From NCBI GenBank assembly GCA_035939575.1, contig DASZFS010000500.1, positions 3,660 through 67,659 on the forward strand: a stretch of 64,000 nt of DNA. The letters run 5' to 3'. Every line of letters starts with the position of its first letter. The stretch's first letter is position 1. Position numbers and translations under genes: made by a program. The DNA is from DATKHR01 sp035939575 (GTDB taxonomy: Bacteria > Acidobacteriota > Vicinamibacteria > Vicinamibacterales > CAVVIG01). Below, in pieces: positions 8,739-16,348 of the stretch. A model generated the notes under the pieces. That model saw nothing but the letters and a program-made list of their open reading frames with translations, was not told the DNA's origin and ran no database searches.

Positions 8739-9074
8739 GTGGCCGATCACTACTACGACAATGAGCATCTTGCTCGTTTTTCAGACATTGGCAAGAACAG
8801 TCCTGAGCTGGCGGCGAAGTTCTTCGACTGGTATAACGCGGTGTTCGCCGACGGCGCGCTCTCGGCCCGGGAGAAATCGATTATCGCCCTCGCCGTGGCG
8901 CATGCGGTGCAGTGTCCATACTGCATCGACGCGTACAGCCGGGGCGCCCTTGAGCAGGGCGCGGATCTCGACCAGATGACCGAGGCGGTCCACGTGGCCG
9001 CGGCGATCCGCGGAGGCGCCTCCCTTGTCCATGGTGTGCAGATGCGTAGCCACGCGACGAAGATCGGCATGTAG
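8739..9074 (+). CDS. AhpD-like arsenosugar biosynthesis-associated peroxidase-like protein
   Basis: The product is 111 residues starting at GTG 8739, which follows an AGGGGGA ribosome-binding site. The carboxymuconolactone decarboxylase/AhpD fold is recognised from SAREKSIIALAVAHAVQCPYC, with the redox pair Cys59 and Cys62, and the downstream TEAVHVAAAIRGGASLVHG helix. Members fixed beside arsS are classed as arsenosugar-associated peroxidase-like proteins; they may protect or reduce the arsenic intermediate, but this is untested. It is followed after 30 bp by arsS, and the two form one unit divergent from the glycosyltransferases. Its stop codon lies in a tandem 15-bp repeat. Confidence 0.87.
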   Translation: MADHYYDNEHLARFSDIGKNSPELAAKFFDWYNAVFADGALSAREKSIIALAVAHAVQCPYCIDAYSRGALEQGADLDQMTEAVHVAAAIRGGASLVHGVQMRSHATKIGM

Positions 9075-9100
9075 GCAGAAGGACCGTAGGCAGAAGGACC
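9071..9100 (+). repeat. Perfect tandem 15-bp duplication spanning stop codon and ribosome-binding site
   Basis: GTAGGCAGAAGGACC occurs twice back to back (9071-9085 and 9086-9100). The first copy carries the TAG stop of the AhpD-like gene, and each copy carries a Shine-Dalgarno-like AGAAGGA. The second copy places this 7 nt before the ATG of arsS. The duplication therefore sets the spacing and doubles the ribosome-binding sequence at the junction. Confidence 0.9.
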
Positions 9101-9104
9101 GACG

Positions 9105-10148
9105 ATGGACGTTTCCCTGAGCGCCCGGAGGCTGCCGCTCGCTGACCTGGGCGCGCGGGGGCAGCTGATCCAGGCGATCCCACTCACGCTCGAATTCGAC
9201 GAGGCGGTCGCGCGAGCTGGCGCGCCTGTGACGCCGCGTCGAATCGACGTGCTCCAGATCAACGTCGGCAAATTGTGCAATCAGACCTGCCGTCATTGTC
9301 ACGTCGACGCGGGGCCGGACCGGCGCGAGATCATGACGCGCGACACGATGGAACTGTGCCTGGCCGCGCTCGAACGAACGACCATCCGGACAGTCGACAT
9401 CACGGGCGGGGCGCCCGAGTTGAACCCGAATTTCCGGTGGCTCGTCGAAGAATGCCGGAGGCGCGGCTGCCACGTCATCGATCGGTGCAACCTCACCGTT
9501 CTCGAGCTGCCGTCCCAGCATGACCTGGTCCCGTTCTTTGCACGACATCAGGTCGAGGTCGTCTGCTCGTTGCCGCATTACCGCGCTTCCGGTACCGACC
9601 GTCAGCGCGGGCAGGGCGTGTATGACAAGTCCATCGCTGCGTTGCAACGCTTGAACGCGGCCGGCTACGGCGGCGGGACGTCCGGCCTCCGGCTCGTGCT
9701 CGTCACCAATCCGGTCGGGGCCTTCCTTCCCGGCTCTCAGCCCGCGCTCGAGGCCGAGTGGAAACGTGAGCTGTGGCGGCTGCACCAGATCCGCTTCGAT
9801 GCGCTCTACTGCATCACGAACATGCCGATCGGCCGGTTTCTTGAATGGCTGGACGAGTCAGGGAATCTCGAGGCATACATGGCGCGCCTCGTCACGGCGT
9901 TCAATCCGGCATCCGTCGACGGGCTCATGTGCCGCAACATGATTTCGGTCGGGTGGGACGGACAGCTGTACGATTGCGATTTCAACCAGATGCTCGGGCT
10001 GTCGACTGCGGGCAGCGCGCCTCGCCACATCCGCGACTTTCAGCTCGACGCGCTCGAGCGGCGTTCAATCGTTGTGGGGCGCCATTGTTTCGGCTGTACC
10101 GCCGGCGCAGGCTCGAGCTGTGGCGGCGCGACGACAGCAAAAGGATAG
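9105..10148 (+). CDS. arsS: Arsenosugar biosynthesis radical SAM protein ArsS
   Basis: The product is 347 residues. The radical-SAM [4Fe-4S] motif is CNQTCRHC (Cys58, Cys62, Cys65), followed by VDITGGAPELNPNFRWLVEECR and NLTVLELPSQHDL. The C-terminal extension ends with HCFGCTAGAGSSCGG, the cysteine-rich auxiliary cluster region (DUF3641) of ArsS. In cyanobacteria ArsS works with the methyltransferase ArsM to add the 5'-deoxyadenosyl group to dimethylarsenite, giving an arsenosugar precursor. The neighbouring AhpD-like protein and the two glycosyltransferases match the recurring cluster. No arsM or arsR is present in the window, so the substrate must come from elsewhere or differ. An AGAAGGA ribosome-binding site precedes the ATG. 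Confidence 0.92.
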   Translation: MDVSLSARRLPLADLGARGQLIQAIPLTLEFDEAVARAGAPVTPRRIDVLQINVGKLCNQTCRHCHVDAGPDRREIMTRDTMELCLAALERTTIRTVDITGGAPELNPNFRWLVEECRRRGCHVIDRCNLTVLELPSQHDLVPFFARHQVEVVCSLPHYRASGTDRQRGQGVYDKSIAALQRLNAAGYGGGTSGLRLVLVTNPVGAFLPGSQPALEAEWKRELWRLHQIRFDALYCITNMPIGRFLEWLDESGNLEAYMARLVTAFNPASVDGLMCRNMISVGWDGQLYDCDFNQMLGLSTAGSAPRHIRDFQLDALERRSIVVGRHCFGCTAGAGSSCGGATTAKG

Positions 10149-10150
10149 AC

Positions 10151-10873
10151 ATGAAGTACGGATTCATCCTGGCGATGACCTCCGCGGTCGCGCTCGTCCT
10201 CACACCGTTGGTGTACCGCTCGCACCTCGTCGGACTCTCCGCGCTGCTGCTCGTGCCGATCGCCCTGATCATCGCCCTCGCCGCCGTCGTCGTGTCGATC
10301 GCCGGCATCGTGGCGACACGACGCCGGCAAGGTCCTGAAGGCATAGGAAAAGGGATCCGCGCCCTGGTCGTGGCCCTCGCGGTGCTGATGTTCCCCGTGG
10401 TCCTCATTGTCAACGGACGTGGAACGGCGCCGATCCATGATGTGACGACCGACACGCTCGACCCTCCGACATTCGTCGCCGTGTTGCCGATTCGCGTGCA
10501 AACCGGCGCGCTCAATCCCGTCGAGTATGGCGGACCGCGCGTCGCGGCGCTTCAGCAGCAGACCTTCCCAGACCTCAAACCGCTTCGACTGGACGTGCCG
10601 CCACAGACGGCGTTCGACCGGGCGTTGGGGGAAGTCCTCGCGATGGGCTGGGAGGTCGTCGCATCCGATTCGACGGCCGGCCGAATCGAGGCCACGGACA
10701 CGACGCTGTTGTTCGGGTTCAAGGACGATGTCGTGGTGCGCGTGCGGCCGGACGGGAGCGGCAGCCTGATCGACGTCCGATCCCTGTCCAGGGTCGGCGG
10801 CGGCGATCTTGGAACGAACGCGAAGCGGGTCCGCGCATATCTACGGCGGCTCGCCGAGACTCGCGCCCGGTAA
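10151..10873 (+). CDS. DUF1499 domain membrane protein
   Basis: The product is 240 residues from ATG 10151, two bases after the arsS stop and behind an AAAGGA ribosome-binding site, so it is probably the last gene of the arsS unit. Hydrophobic segments at about 5-22, 28-50 and 73-92 are followed by a soluble domain with YGGPRVAALQQQTFPDLKPL and a LLFGFKDDVVVRVRPDGSG strand region, which matches DUF1499. The function of the family is unknown. Whether it contributes to arsenic metabolism is only suggested by position. Confidence 0.8.
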   Translation: MKYGFILAMTSAVALVLTPLVYRSHLVGLSALLLVPIALIIALAAVVVSIAGIVATRRRQGPEGIGKGIRALVVALAVLMFPVVLIVNGRGTAPIHDVTTDTLDPPTFVAVLPIRVQTGALNPVEYGGPRVAALQQQTFPDLKPLRLDVPPQTAFDRALGEVLAMGWEVVASDSTAGRIEATDTTLLFGFKDDVVVRVRPDGSGSLIDVRSLSRVGGGDLGTNAKRVRAYLRRLAETRAR

Positions 10874-10874
10874 T

Positions 10875-10903
10875 CGGCCGACGCGCTCAGCGTGTCGCGG
10901 CCG
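10875..10903. terminator. Convergent-junction hairpin without a T tract
   Basis: Between the converging DUF1499 and serine hydrolase genes, CGGCCG at 10875-10880 pairs with CGGCCG at 10898-10903. An inner imperfect stem (81-86 with 90-95 of the same line) surrounds a small loop. The loop holds the stop codon of the leftward gene. No T run follows on either strand, so any terminator role is tentative. Confidence 0.35.
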
Positions 10904-12221
10904 TTCCCGACTTCGCCGGTTGGACGAGCGCCTGGTACACGAGCGACCGCCACTTGTAGTGCAGGTCCGATGTGCCGCCGTAGTTCGAGAGCTGTGCCAG
11001 GAAGATCGCCGACAGCCCCTCGACAGGATCGCCCATATACCGTGTGAAGTAGGCGCTTCGATACCCGAAGTCTCCAGGAGAACCGAGCTCGGGTGACTTC
11101 GCGAGATCAAGCGTCAGCTCGAAGCCGTATCCGAAACCCAGCTGGCCGAACCCCGGGTTCTCGTACGTGTTCCCGACGTGGTTCGTCATCATCAGCTGCA
11201 CGGTCTTCGGGCTGAGGAGCCGCACGCCGTCGAGCTCGCCGCCGTTCACGAGCAGCTGCACCATTCGCAGGTAGTCGCGGGCCGTCGACAGCAGGCCGCC
11301 GCCCGAGGAGAACGCGACTCTTGGGCCGTCCACGTAGTCGCCCTGTCCCTGGAAGCCCTTGCCCCCGGCGCGTGTGAGTCCGCCTGATGGCTGCGCCGCG
11401 TACAACACCGCGAATCGGCCGACTTTCTCCTTCGGTAGATAGAACGACGTGTCGGTCATCTTCAGCGGGTCGAAGACCCGCGTCTGGAAAAACTTGTCGA
11501 GACTCATGCCCGACACATTCTCGACGAGGACGCCGAGCACGTCGGTGGCGAAGCCGTTCTCGTACTTCTCGCCCGGTTGCGACGTGAACGGCACCTGCGT
11601 CAGCTGATCGATCACGACGCGCATCGGCTCCGTTTTGTGCGCGAAGTAGAACGTCTGCAGATCGAGCGGCGCGTAGGTTGCCGCCAGATAGCGCGGCGGG
11701 TAGCCCATGCCGGCCTGCTTGGTCAGCAGGTCGTGGATCGTGATCTCGCGCCTGGCCGGCACGACGGTGAAGGCCGGCGTGCCCGCGGGCGCATTCGCGG
11801 GCGCCGGCACCGCGACGGTCGTCTTCTTGAACGACGGAATGTATTTCGACACCGGGTCGCTGACGAGAAGCTTGCCTTCTTCCATCAGCATCATCACAGC
11901 GATTGACGTCGGCGTTTTCGTCATCGACGCCACGCGAAAGATCGTGTCCGTCTTCATCCGGATGCCGGCCTCGCGATCCTGACACCCGTACGCCTTGAGG
12001 TGCACGAGCTGTCCGTGGCGCATGATCATCGTGACCGCGCCGGCCAGCCGCCCTTCATCGACGGCGCCCTGCATCACCGCGTCGAGACGCCCCAGGCGCT
12101 CACGGGAGAACCCAGCCGCTTCGGGTGCCGGGGCGACCGGTTCTTTCGACGTGATCGCCGAAGCGGACAGCACGACCAGCGCGAGTACGGCGGCCAGGCT
12201 TGCCGGTCTCTTCTGAGGCAT
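10887..12221 (-). CDS. Exported serine hydrolase of the class C beta-lactamase / penicillin-binding family
   Basis: The product is 444 residues. An N-terminal signal peptide (about 1-25) precedes the catalytic domain. The nucleophile motif is SMTK at 99-102, and the second motif is YEN at 220-222. The later SGGGLLSTARDYLRM block is typical of EstB-like esterases and D-aminopeptidase-like hydrolases. The C-terminal third motif is degenerate (GDFGYRSAYF), so resistance to antibiotics should not be inferred; an esterase or peptidase role is more likely. AAGGAG lies 6 nt before ATG 12221. It follows the MauE-thioredoxin gene by 28 bp on the same strand. Confidence 0.86.
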   Translation of the reverse strand: MPQKRPASLAAVLALVVLSASAITSKEPVAPAPEAAGFSRERLGRLDAVMQGAVDEGRLAGAVTMIMRHGQLVHLKAYGCQDREAGIRMKTDTIFRVASMTKTPTSIAVMMLMEEGKLLVSDPVSKYIPSFKKTTVAVPAPANAPAGTPAFTVVPARREITIHDLLTKQAGMGYPPRYLAATYAPLDLQTFYFAHKTEPMRVVIDQLTQVPFTSQPGEKYENGFATDVLGVLVENVSGMSLDKFFQTRVFDPLKMTDTSFYLPKEKVGRFAVLYAAQPSGGLTRAGGKGFQGQGDYVDGPRVAFSSGGGLLSTARDYLRMVQLLVNGGELDGVRLLSPKTVQLMMTNHVGNTYENPGFGQLGFGYGFELTLDLAKSPELGSPGDFGYRSAYFTRYMGDPVEGLSAIFLAQLSNYGGTSDLHYKWRSLVYQALVQPAKSGTAATR

Positions 12222-12249
12222 CGGACGCTCCTTCGATACGCGATTGGTG

Positions 12250-13377
12250 CTAGTTCGAGTGGCGCTCGTGTTCCACGGAGGCATCAGTCGTGCCGACGCC
12301 GCCCTTTGCGCAGGATGAAACCAGTTCTCGAATGGCCTGTCCCCCGACCGCGAGACCGCTCCGAATCAGGCCGTCTGCGCCCACGAGCACGGCGGCAGGA
12401 GTCACGCCGCAGTCGTACATCTCGGCGACGTCGAATCGGGGCTGAAGCAGTACCCGCGCGGCGTCGAATCCCGTCAGTTTGGCGAGATTGTCCTTCGCCG
12501 TCCCGACGTTGACGAGAACGACACGTGGCAATCCTTCCATCTCGCGTGTCCAGCGAACCAGATTCGACGTGAGCGTTTCACACGACTCACAGAACGGGCT
12601 CGAGAACACCAGCAGGACATCTCCGAGCTCTCTCAGCGATCGCAATGAGCGCTTCTCGCCATCAAGTCCTGGGAGCTCGAATTCCGGCGCGGGTGTTCCA
12701 ATCGGAAGACCAATGCTCTTGGGATGCGTTCTGGCTGGCTGGACACCCTCGGTCGGACCTTGCGCCGCGCGCCTCCGCGGTGCGGGCGCAGGACGCTCCG
12801 CCGGCGCTGCCTCGTCTTCGAAGTCCAGAGGGAAGGACCATTCGGAGGGCTCTGCTGGCTGAGGCCGCGAGCGGTCGATCTGGAGGAGAAACAGCAGGCC
12901 CGCCAGGCATCCGAGGACGAGGGCGACTTTCCGCCCATGACTGTCGAGGCTCGCAACCCAGGTCCACAATTCCGGGCCCGAGTGCCCCTGGCCCCCCGAT
13001 GCCAGCCAGCCCGCGCAGGTCGCCAGTACGCCATTGCGAAGCACTGTCCACCAACCCACGGGCGCCGACTGCAGCTGGCCGAAGCAGTGGCAGTTCGGCC
13101 TCCGCCCGCGCGCCATCGCGATGCCGATCGCCACCAGGAACACAGCGATGAGTGCGAGCGCGCCCCATGCGCCATACCAGGCCAGACTGGCCGGGAGGAG
13201 CGCACCGGCGGTCACGAGTTCGAGGCCTGGCAGCAGCGGCACCATGGGTCCCGCGAGCGCCGGCGGCAGACCAAAATCGTGCAACGCCTGGCGCGTGCCC
13301 GCCGGGTCCACGAGCTTGGTTGCTCCCGAGAGGAGAAACACCGCTGCCAGGAAAAGACGGACAGCCAGAGGCGTCAA
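12250..13377 (-). CDS. MauE/DoxX-like membrane protein fused to a thioredoxin-fold domain
   Basis: The product is 375 residues. Residues 1-90 carry the four-helix MauE/DoxX-type membrane domain (RLFLAAVFLLSGATKL), ending in NCHCFGQ with Cys96 and Cys98. A further membrane segment is at 150-166, a disordered Pro/Ala/Glu linker spans 170-220, and an AhpC/TSA-thioredoxin fold follows with FCESC (Cys263, Cys266). In methylamine-utilisation clusters MauE and MauD, a membrane protein and a thioredoxin-like protein, are separate proteins for disulfide chemistry; here the two types are joined. The likely job is periplasmic disulfide or thiol chemistry, perhaps for the many cytochromes around. The start codon is TTG at 13377, 18 bp after the TonB receptor gene. 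Confidence 0.82.
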   Translation of the reverse strand: MTPLAVRLFLAAVFLLSGATKLVDPAGTRQALHDFGLPPALAGPMVPLLPGLELVTAGALLPASLAWYGAWGALALIAVFLVAIGIAMARGRRPNCHCFGQLQSAPVGWWTVLRNGVLATCAGWLASGGQGHSGPELWTWVASLDSHGRKVALVLGCLAGLLFLLQIDRSRPQPAEPSEWSFPLDFEDEAAPAERPAPAPRRRAAQGPTEGVQPARTHPKSIGLPIGTPAPEFELPGLDGEKRSLRSLRELGDVLLVFSSPFCESCETLTSNLVRWTREMEGLPRVVLVNVGTAKDNLAKLTGFDAARVLLQPRFDVAEMYDCGVTPAAVLVGADGLIRSGLAVGGQAIRELVSSCAKGGVGTTDASVEHERHSN

Positions 13378-13395
13378 ATCTTCTTCATGCCACCC

Positions 13396-16218
13396 TTAGA
13401 AGTCGAAGCCCACGCCAAGCCGAAGCAAACGGCCCGGCAGAATCGTCAGGGGTCTGCCTTGCGACGGGTACACGCTCGTTTCCGTGATGGTGTAGTTCGC
13501 GTTGAACAGGTTGAACAGCTCGATCTGCGGCCTCAGCTTGAGCTTGCCCGCCTTCGCCGTCCAGGACGCCGACAGGTCCGTCTGGTACATCCGCGGGAAA
13601 TAGAAGCTGCCCGGCGGCGTCAGCTGCACGCTCACCGCCGAGGCCGTCGTCAGCGTCGGCAGCTGCGCTTTCGTCACCGTCTCGGTGATGACGCGCTCCG
13701 GCCCGGGCTGGGTCTGAAAGACGCCGCTCACCCGCAGGCCCGCCCATGGCAGCGGATACGTCCCCGACAGTTTGTAGGTCGTCAGGAACGGGATGCTGTA
13801 CTGGCTCTGATCGCAATAGAGAAGGGCGTTCGGGTTCGACACGTCGCACGTCTTGGTGATCAGCCGGCCCGTTGACGATCCCGCGACGAAGGTCAACCCG
13901 TTGTGCAGGCGGCCGCGGAACAACACGTCGATGCCGTTGTAGACGCGCGTGTTGTTGGGCGACGTGATGTCGAGCAGGTTCGCCGCCACGACTCTCGACG
14001 GCAATACCTGGTAGACCGGCAGGGTCTGACCGTTGCCGCGCGGATCGGGCAGTGACAGCAATTGCCAGTCGGTCGCGAGCGGGTTGGCGAGGTTCTCGCT
14101 GTAGAGCTGATTGTGCGACTCACGGCGGTTGTACGCCACCGACATCGCGACGCCGGTGACCAGTTCCTGGTCCACGGCGATGTTGTAGAGCAGATCGTAC
14201 GGCCGGTTGATAGTCGAATCGAGCCGCCGCGTCACCGCCACGCCGAATCCTGGATTGTTCGACGTGCCGATCTCGCTTGGCTCCGCTATGCCGTCGTGGT
14301 TGGGATCGGTCCAGTTGCGCGTGTCGGAGATGGTCGTGATGCCGCTCGACACCGGGTTGTACGGCGTGATGAACGAGGCGCCCGACGTCTGCGCCTGGTT
14401 GTACTTGCCGAGCGAGCCCTTGACCGCCGTCCTGCCGTTGCTGAACAGGTTGTAGGAGGCGCCGACGCGTAGCGATGCATCCTTCCACGACGGAATGCCG
14501 TCGATTTCGGGGAAGTTGCGCGCCGGGAGGAACTGCGTGGCCGCAGCGGTCACGGCATCGATCTTCCCGAAGTAGGTATCCCACCGGAGGCCAGGGTTGA
14601 GCGTCAGTCGCTTGAAGGACCACGAGTCCTGCACATAGAAGCCGGCCTCGCGGCTGTCCACTTGCGAGTTGATCGGCGTGTCGTAGATCACCACGGCGAA
14701 CGGCACGCCGTTGCGGTACTGCTGCAGCAGGTCGCCGTTGTTTGAATACCGGAACAGCCGATCGAAGCCGTCGCCGCCCTGGAATCCAAATTTCAACTGG
14801 TGCGCGCCGGTCACGTAGGTCAGCGACGCGTTGTAAAACTCCTTGACGACCGGCTGGCTGAATCCCGCCGCGATGTTGCCGTAGGAGTATCCGAGCGTCG
14901 TGTCCATCTTCGCCGGCGCTCCCGGCGGCACGCCGGGCTGATAGTAGTTCGCCCAGCCCTTGTGGTTGACCGAATAGCCGACGTCCACGAACAGTTTGCT
15001 CGTCGGCGTGTAGGACCACTTGGCGACGCCGAAGTAATCCAGGTAGTCATTGTAGACGACGGTGGCTTCGCGCGCGGCCGTGGGGCTGCCGGCGCCATAG
15101 CGCTCGAACCGGATCCATTCGCCCAACACGCTCACGCGATTCTTGTCGTTCAGCGCCCAGGTCGCGCGGTTCGTGATCGCGCGGTGCAGATTGCGATCGA
15201 CTTCGGGCGTCCCCGCCGGGGACCCGAATCCGTCCGACACGGCGCCGGTCGTCGGGTTGTACGTCCACGCGCGGACCGACGCGAACCACCAGAGCTTGTC
15301 CTTCACGATCGGGAAACCGACGCTGGGGTTGATGTCGTACTGCAAATCCAGCTTGGGCTGCGTCTGCAATTGAAAGCCGGCCGACAGCTGCTCGGGCGAC
15401 GCGTTCCCCGCGGACAGGCTCGAGTTCGCGTAATTGAAGACGCCAAACGCGTGCACGGCATTGCCGCCCGAGTGGGGAATCTGATTCACGACGACGTTGC
15501 CGTAGGGCGTGTCGGCGCTGCCGCCGTTGACGTGGTACACGAACTCCTCGAACGCGCCGCTGTTGCCGTACATCGCGGTGACGCCCTGGTTGACGAACGA
15601 GTCGATGCGCATGCCGTCCACTTCGGTGGCCTGCGGCGCCAGCACCGAGTACGCGTGCAGCTCGGCTTGCCACATCGTGGTGCTGCCGCCGACGTCGAAA
15701 GCCGATCCGGTCACGCCGCCGCCGCCCTGGACGAGCGCCGGGATCGTGTTGCCCATCGTCGCAAAGCTGCGGCCGGTCGGCAGCGCGTCGGCCAGCTCCT
15801 GGTTCAGCACCTCGCGGCGTTCGGTCCGCTGCACGTCCACGATCGGCGAGGCGCCCGACACCGTCACGCTCTCCTGGACATCCCCCACCTTCATCTGGAC
15901 ATTCAAGGGTGCCGTGAAGTTCGCCGGCAGCTGGACGCCTTCGCGCACTACCGTGCCGAATCCCGAGAGCGTGAACGTCACCGTGTAGGTCCCCGGAAGG
16001 AGATCGATGATGCGGTAGCGCCCTTCGCCATCCGTCACGCCCGTGTGTGCCTGTTCGATGAGCGCCGGGCTGCGCGCTTCCACGGCGACGCCGGGAAGCA
16101 CCGCACCGGTCGTATCCGTGGCTACGCCCGCGATGGCGCTCGTGCCTTGCGCGAACACGGTCACGGGCGCGAGCACGATCGCCGATGCAATCACCGCGCC
16201 TCGAAGTCTGCCGATCAT
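13396..16218 (-). CDS. TonB-dependent receptor, Oar-like, with carboxypeptidase-regulatory domain (1)
   Basis: The product is 940 residues. A signal peptide ends near VFAQG (about residue 24). A carboxypeptidase-regulatory-like beta-sandwich spans about 27-110 (GVATDTTGAVLPGVAVEAR through YTVTFTLSGF). A plug region follows (ESVTVSGASPIVDVQ), then a beta-barrel ending at the C-terminal phenylalanine (LRLGVGFDF). This is the architecture of the Oar-like outer-membrane receptors abundant in Acidobacteriota. The ligand is unknown. A GAGGAGGA ribosome-binding site lies 4 nt before the ATG, and a promoter is visible upstream. The MauE-thioredoxin and serine hydrolase genes follow on the same strand and may be co-transcribed. 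Confidence 0.9.
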   Translation of the reverse strand: MIGRLRGAVIASAIVLAPVTVFAQGTSAIAGVATDTTGAVLPGVAVEARSPALIEQAHTGVTDGEGRYRIIDLLPGTYTVTFTLSGFGTVVREGVQLPANFTAPLNVQMKVGDVQESVTVSGASPIVDVQRTERREVLNQELADALPTGRSFATMGNTIPALVQGGGGVTGSAFDVGGSTTMWQAELHAYSVLAPQATEVDGMRIDSFVNQGVTAMYGNSGAFEEFVYHVNGGSADTPYGNVVVNQIPHSGGNAVHAFGVFNYANSSLSAGNASPEQLSAGFQLQTQPKLDLQYDINPSVGFPIVKDKLWWFASVRAWTYNPTTGAVSDGFGSPAGTPEVDRNLHRAITNRATWALNDKNRVSVLGEWIRFERYGAGSPTAAREATVVYNDYLDYFGVAKWSYTPTSKLFVDVGYSVNHKGWANYYQPGVPPGAPAKMDTTLGYSYGNIAAGFSQPVVKEFYNASLTYVTGAHQLKFGFQGGDGFDRLFRYSNNGDLLQQYRNGVPFAVVIYDTPINSQVDSREAGFYVQDSWSFKRLTLNPGLRWDTYFGKIDAVTAAATQFLPARNFPEIDGIPSWKDASLRVGASYNLFSNGRTAVKGSLGKYNQAQTSGASFITPYNPVSSGITTISDTRNWTDPNHDGIAEPSEIGTSNNPGFGVAVTRRLDSTINRPYDLLYNIAVDQELVTGVAMSVAYNRRESHNQLYSENLANPLATDWQLLSLPDPRGNGQTLPVYQVLPSRVVAANLLDITSPNNTRVYNGIDVLFRGRLHNGLTFVAGSSTGRLITKTCDVSNPNALLYCDQSQYSIPFLTTYKLSGTYPLPWAGLRVSGVFQTQPGPERVITETVTKAQLPTLTTASAVSVQLTPPGSFYFPRMYQTDLSASWTAKAGKLKLRPQIELFNLFNANYTITETSVYPSQGRPLTILPGRLLRLGVGFDF

Positions 16219-16275
16219 CCATTCCTCCTCGGGCGACGCCCCCGGGTCGGGTCGGGTCGCGTCGTTTACGCCGGG

Positions 16276-16304
16276 ACACTAACGTGTGATTCCCGGGTCG
16301 TCAA
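16276..16304 (-). promoter_or_regulatory. Predicted sigma-70 promoter for the TonB receptor gene
   Basis: On the minus strand, TTGACG (16304-16299) is followed after 17 bp by TAGTGT (16281-16276). A start of transcription near 16269 would give a leader of about 50 nt that contains the GAGGAGGA ribosome-binding site of the receptor gene. Confidence 0.55.
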
Positions 16305-16348
16305 TTCTTTTATTGTGCGGGATTGTCTATGGCGACGAAGTTGACAGG

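Noticed and set aside
10887..12221. Beta-lactamase resistance gene
   Set aside because: The third catalytic motif is degenerate and the sequence fits esterase-like serine hydrolases better.
14800..16344. 514-codon plus-strand frame over the first TonB receptor
   Set aside because: The receptor on the minus strand has a signal peptide, regulatory domain, promoter and ribosome-binding site.
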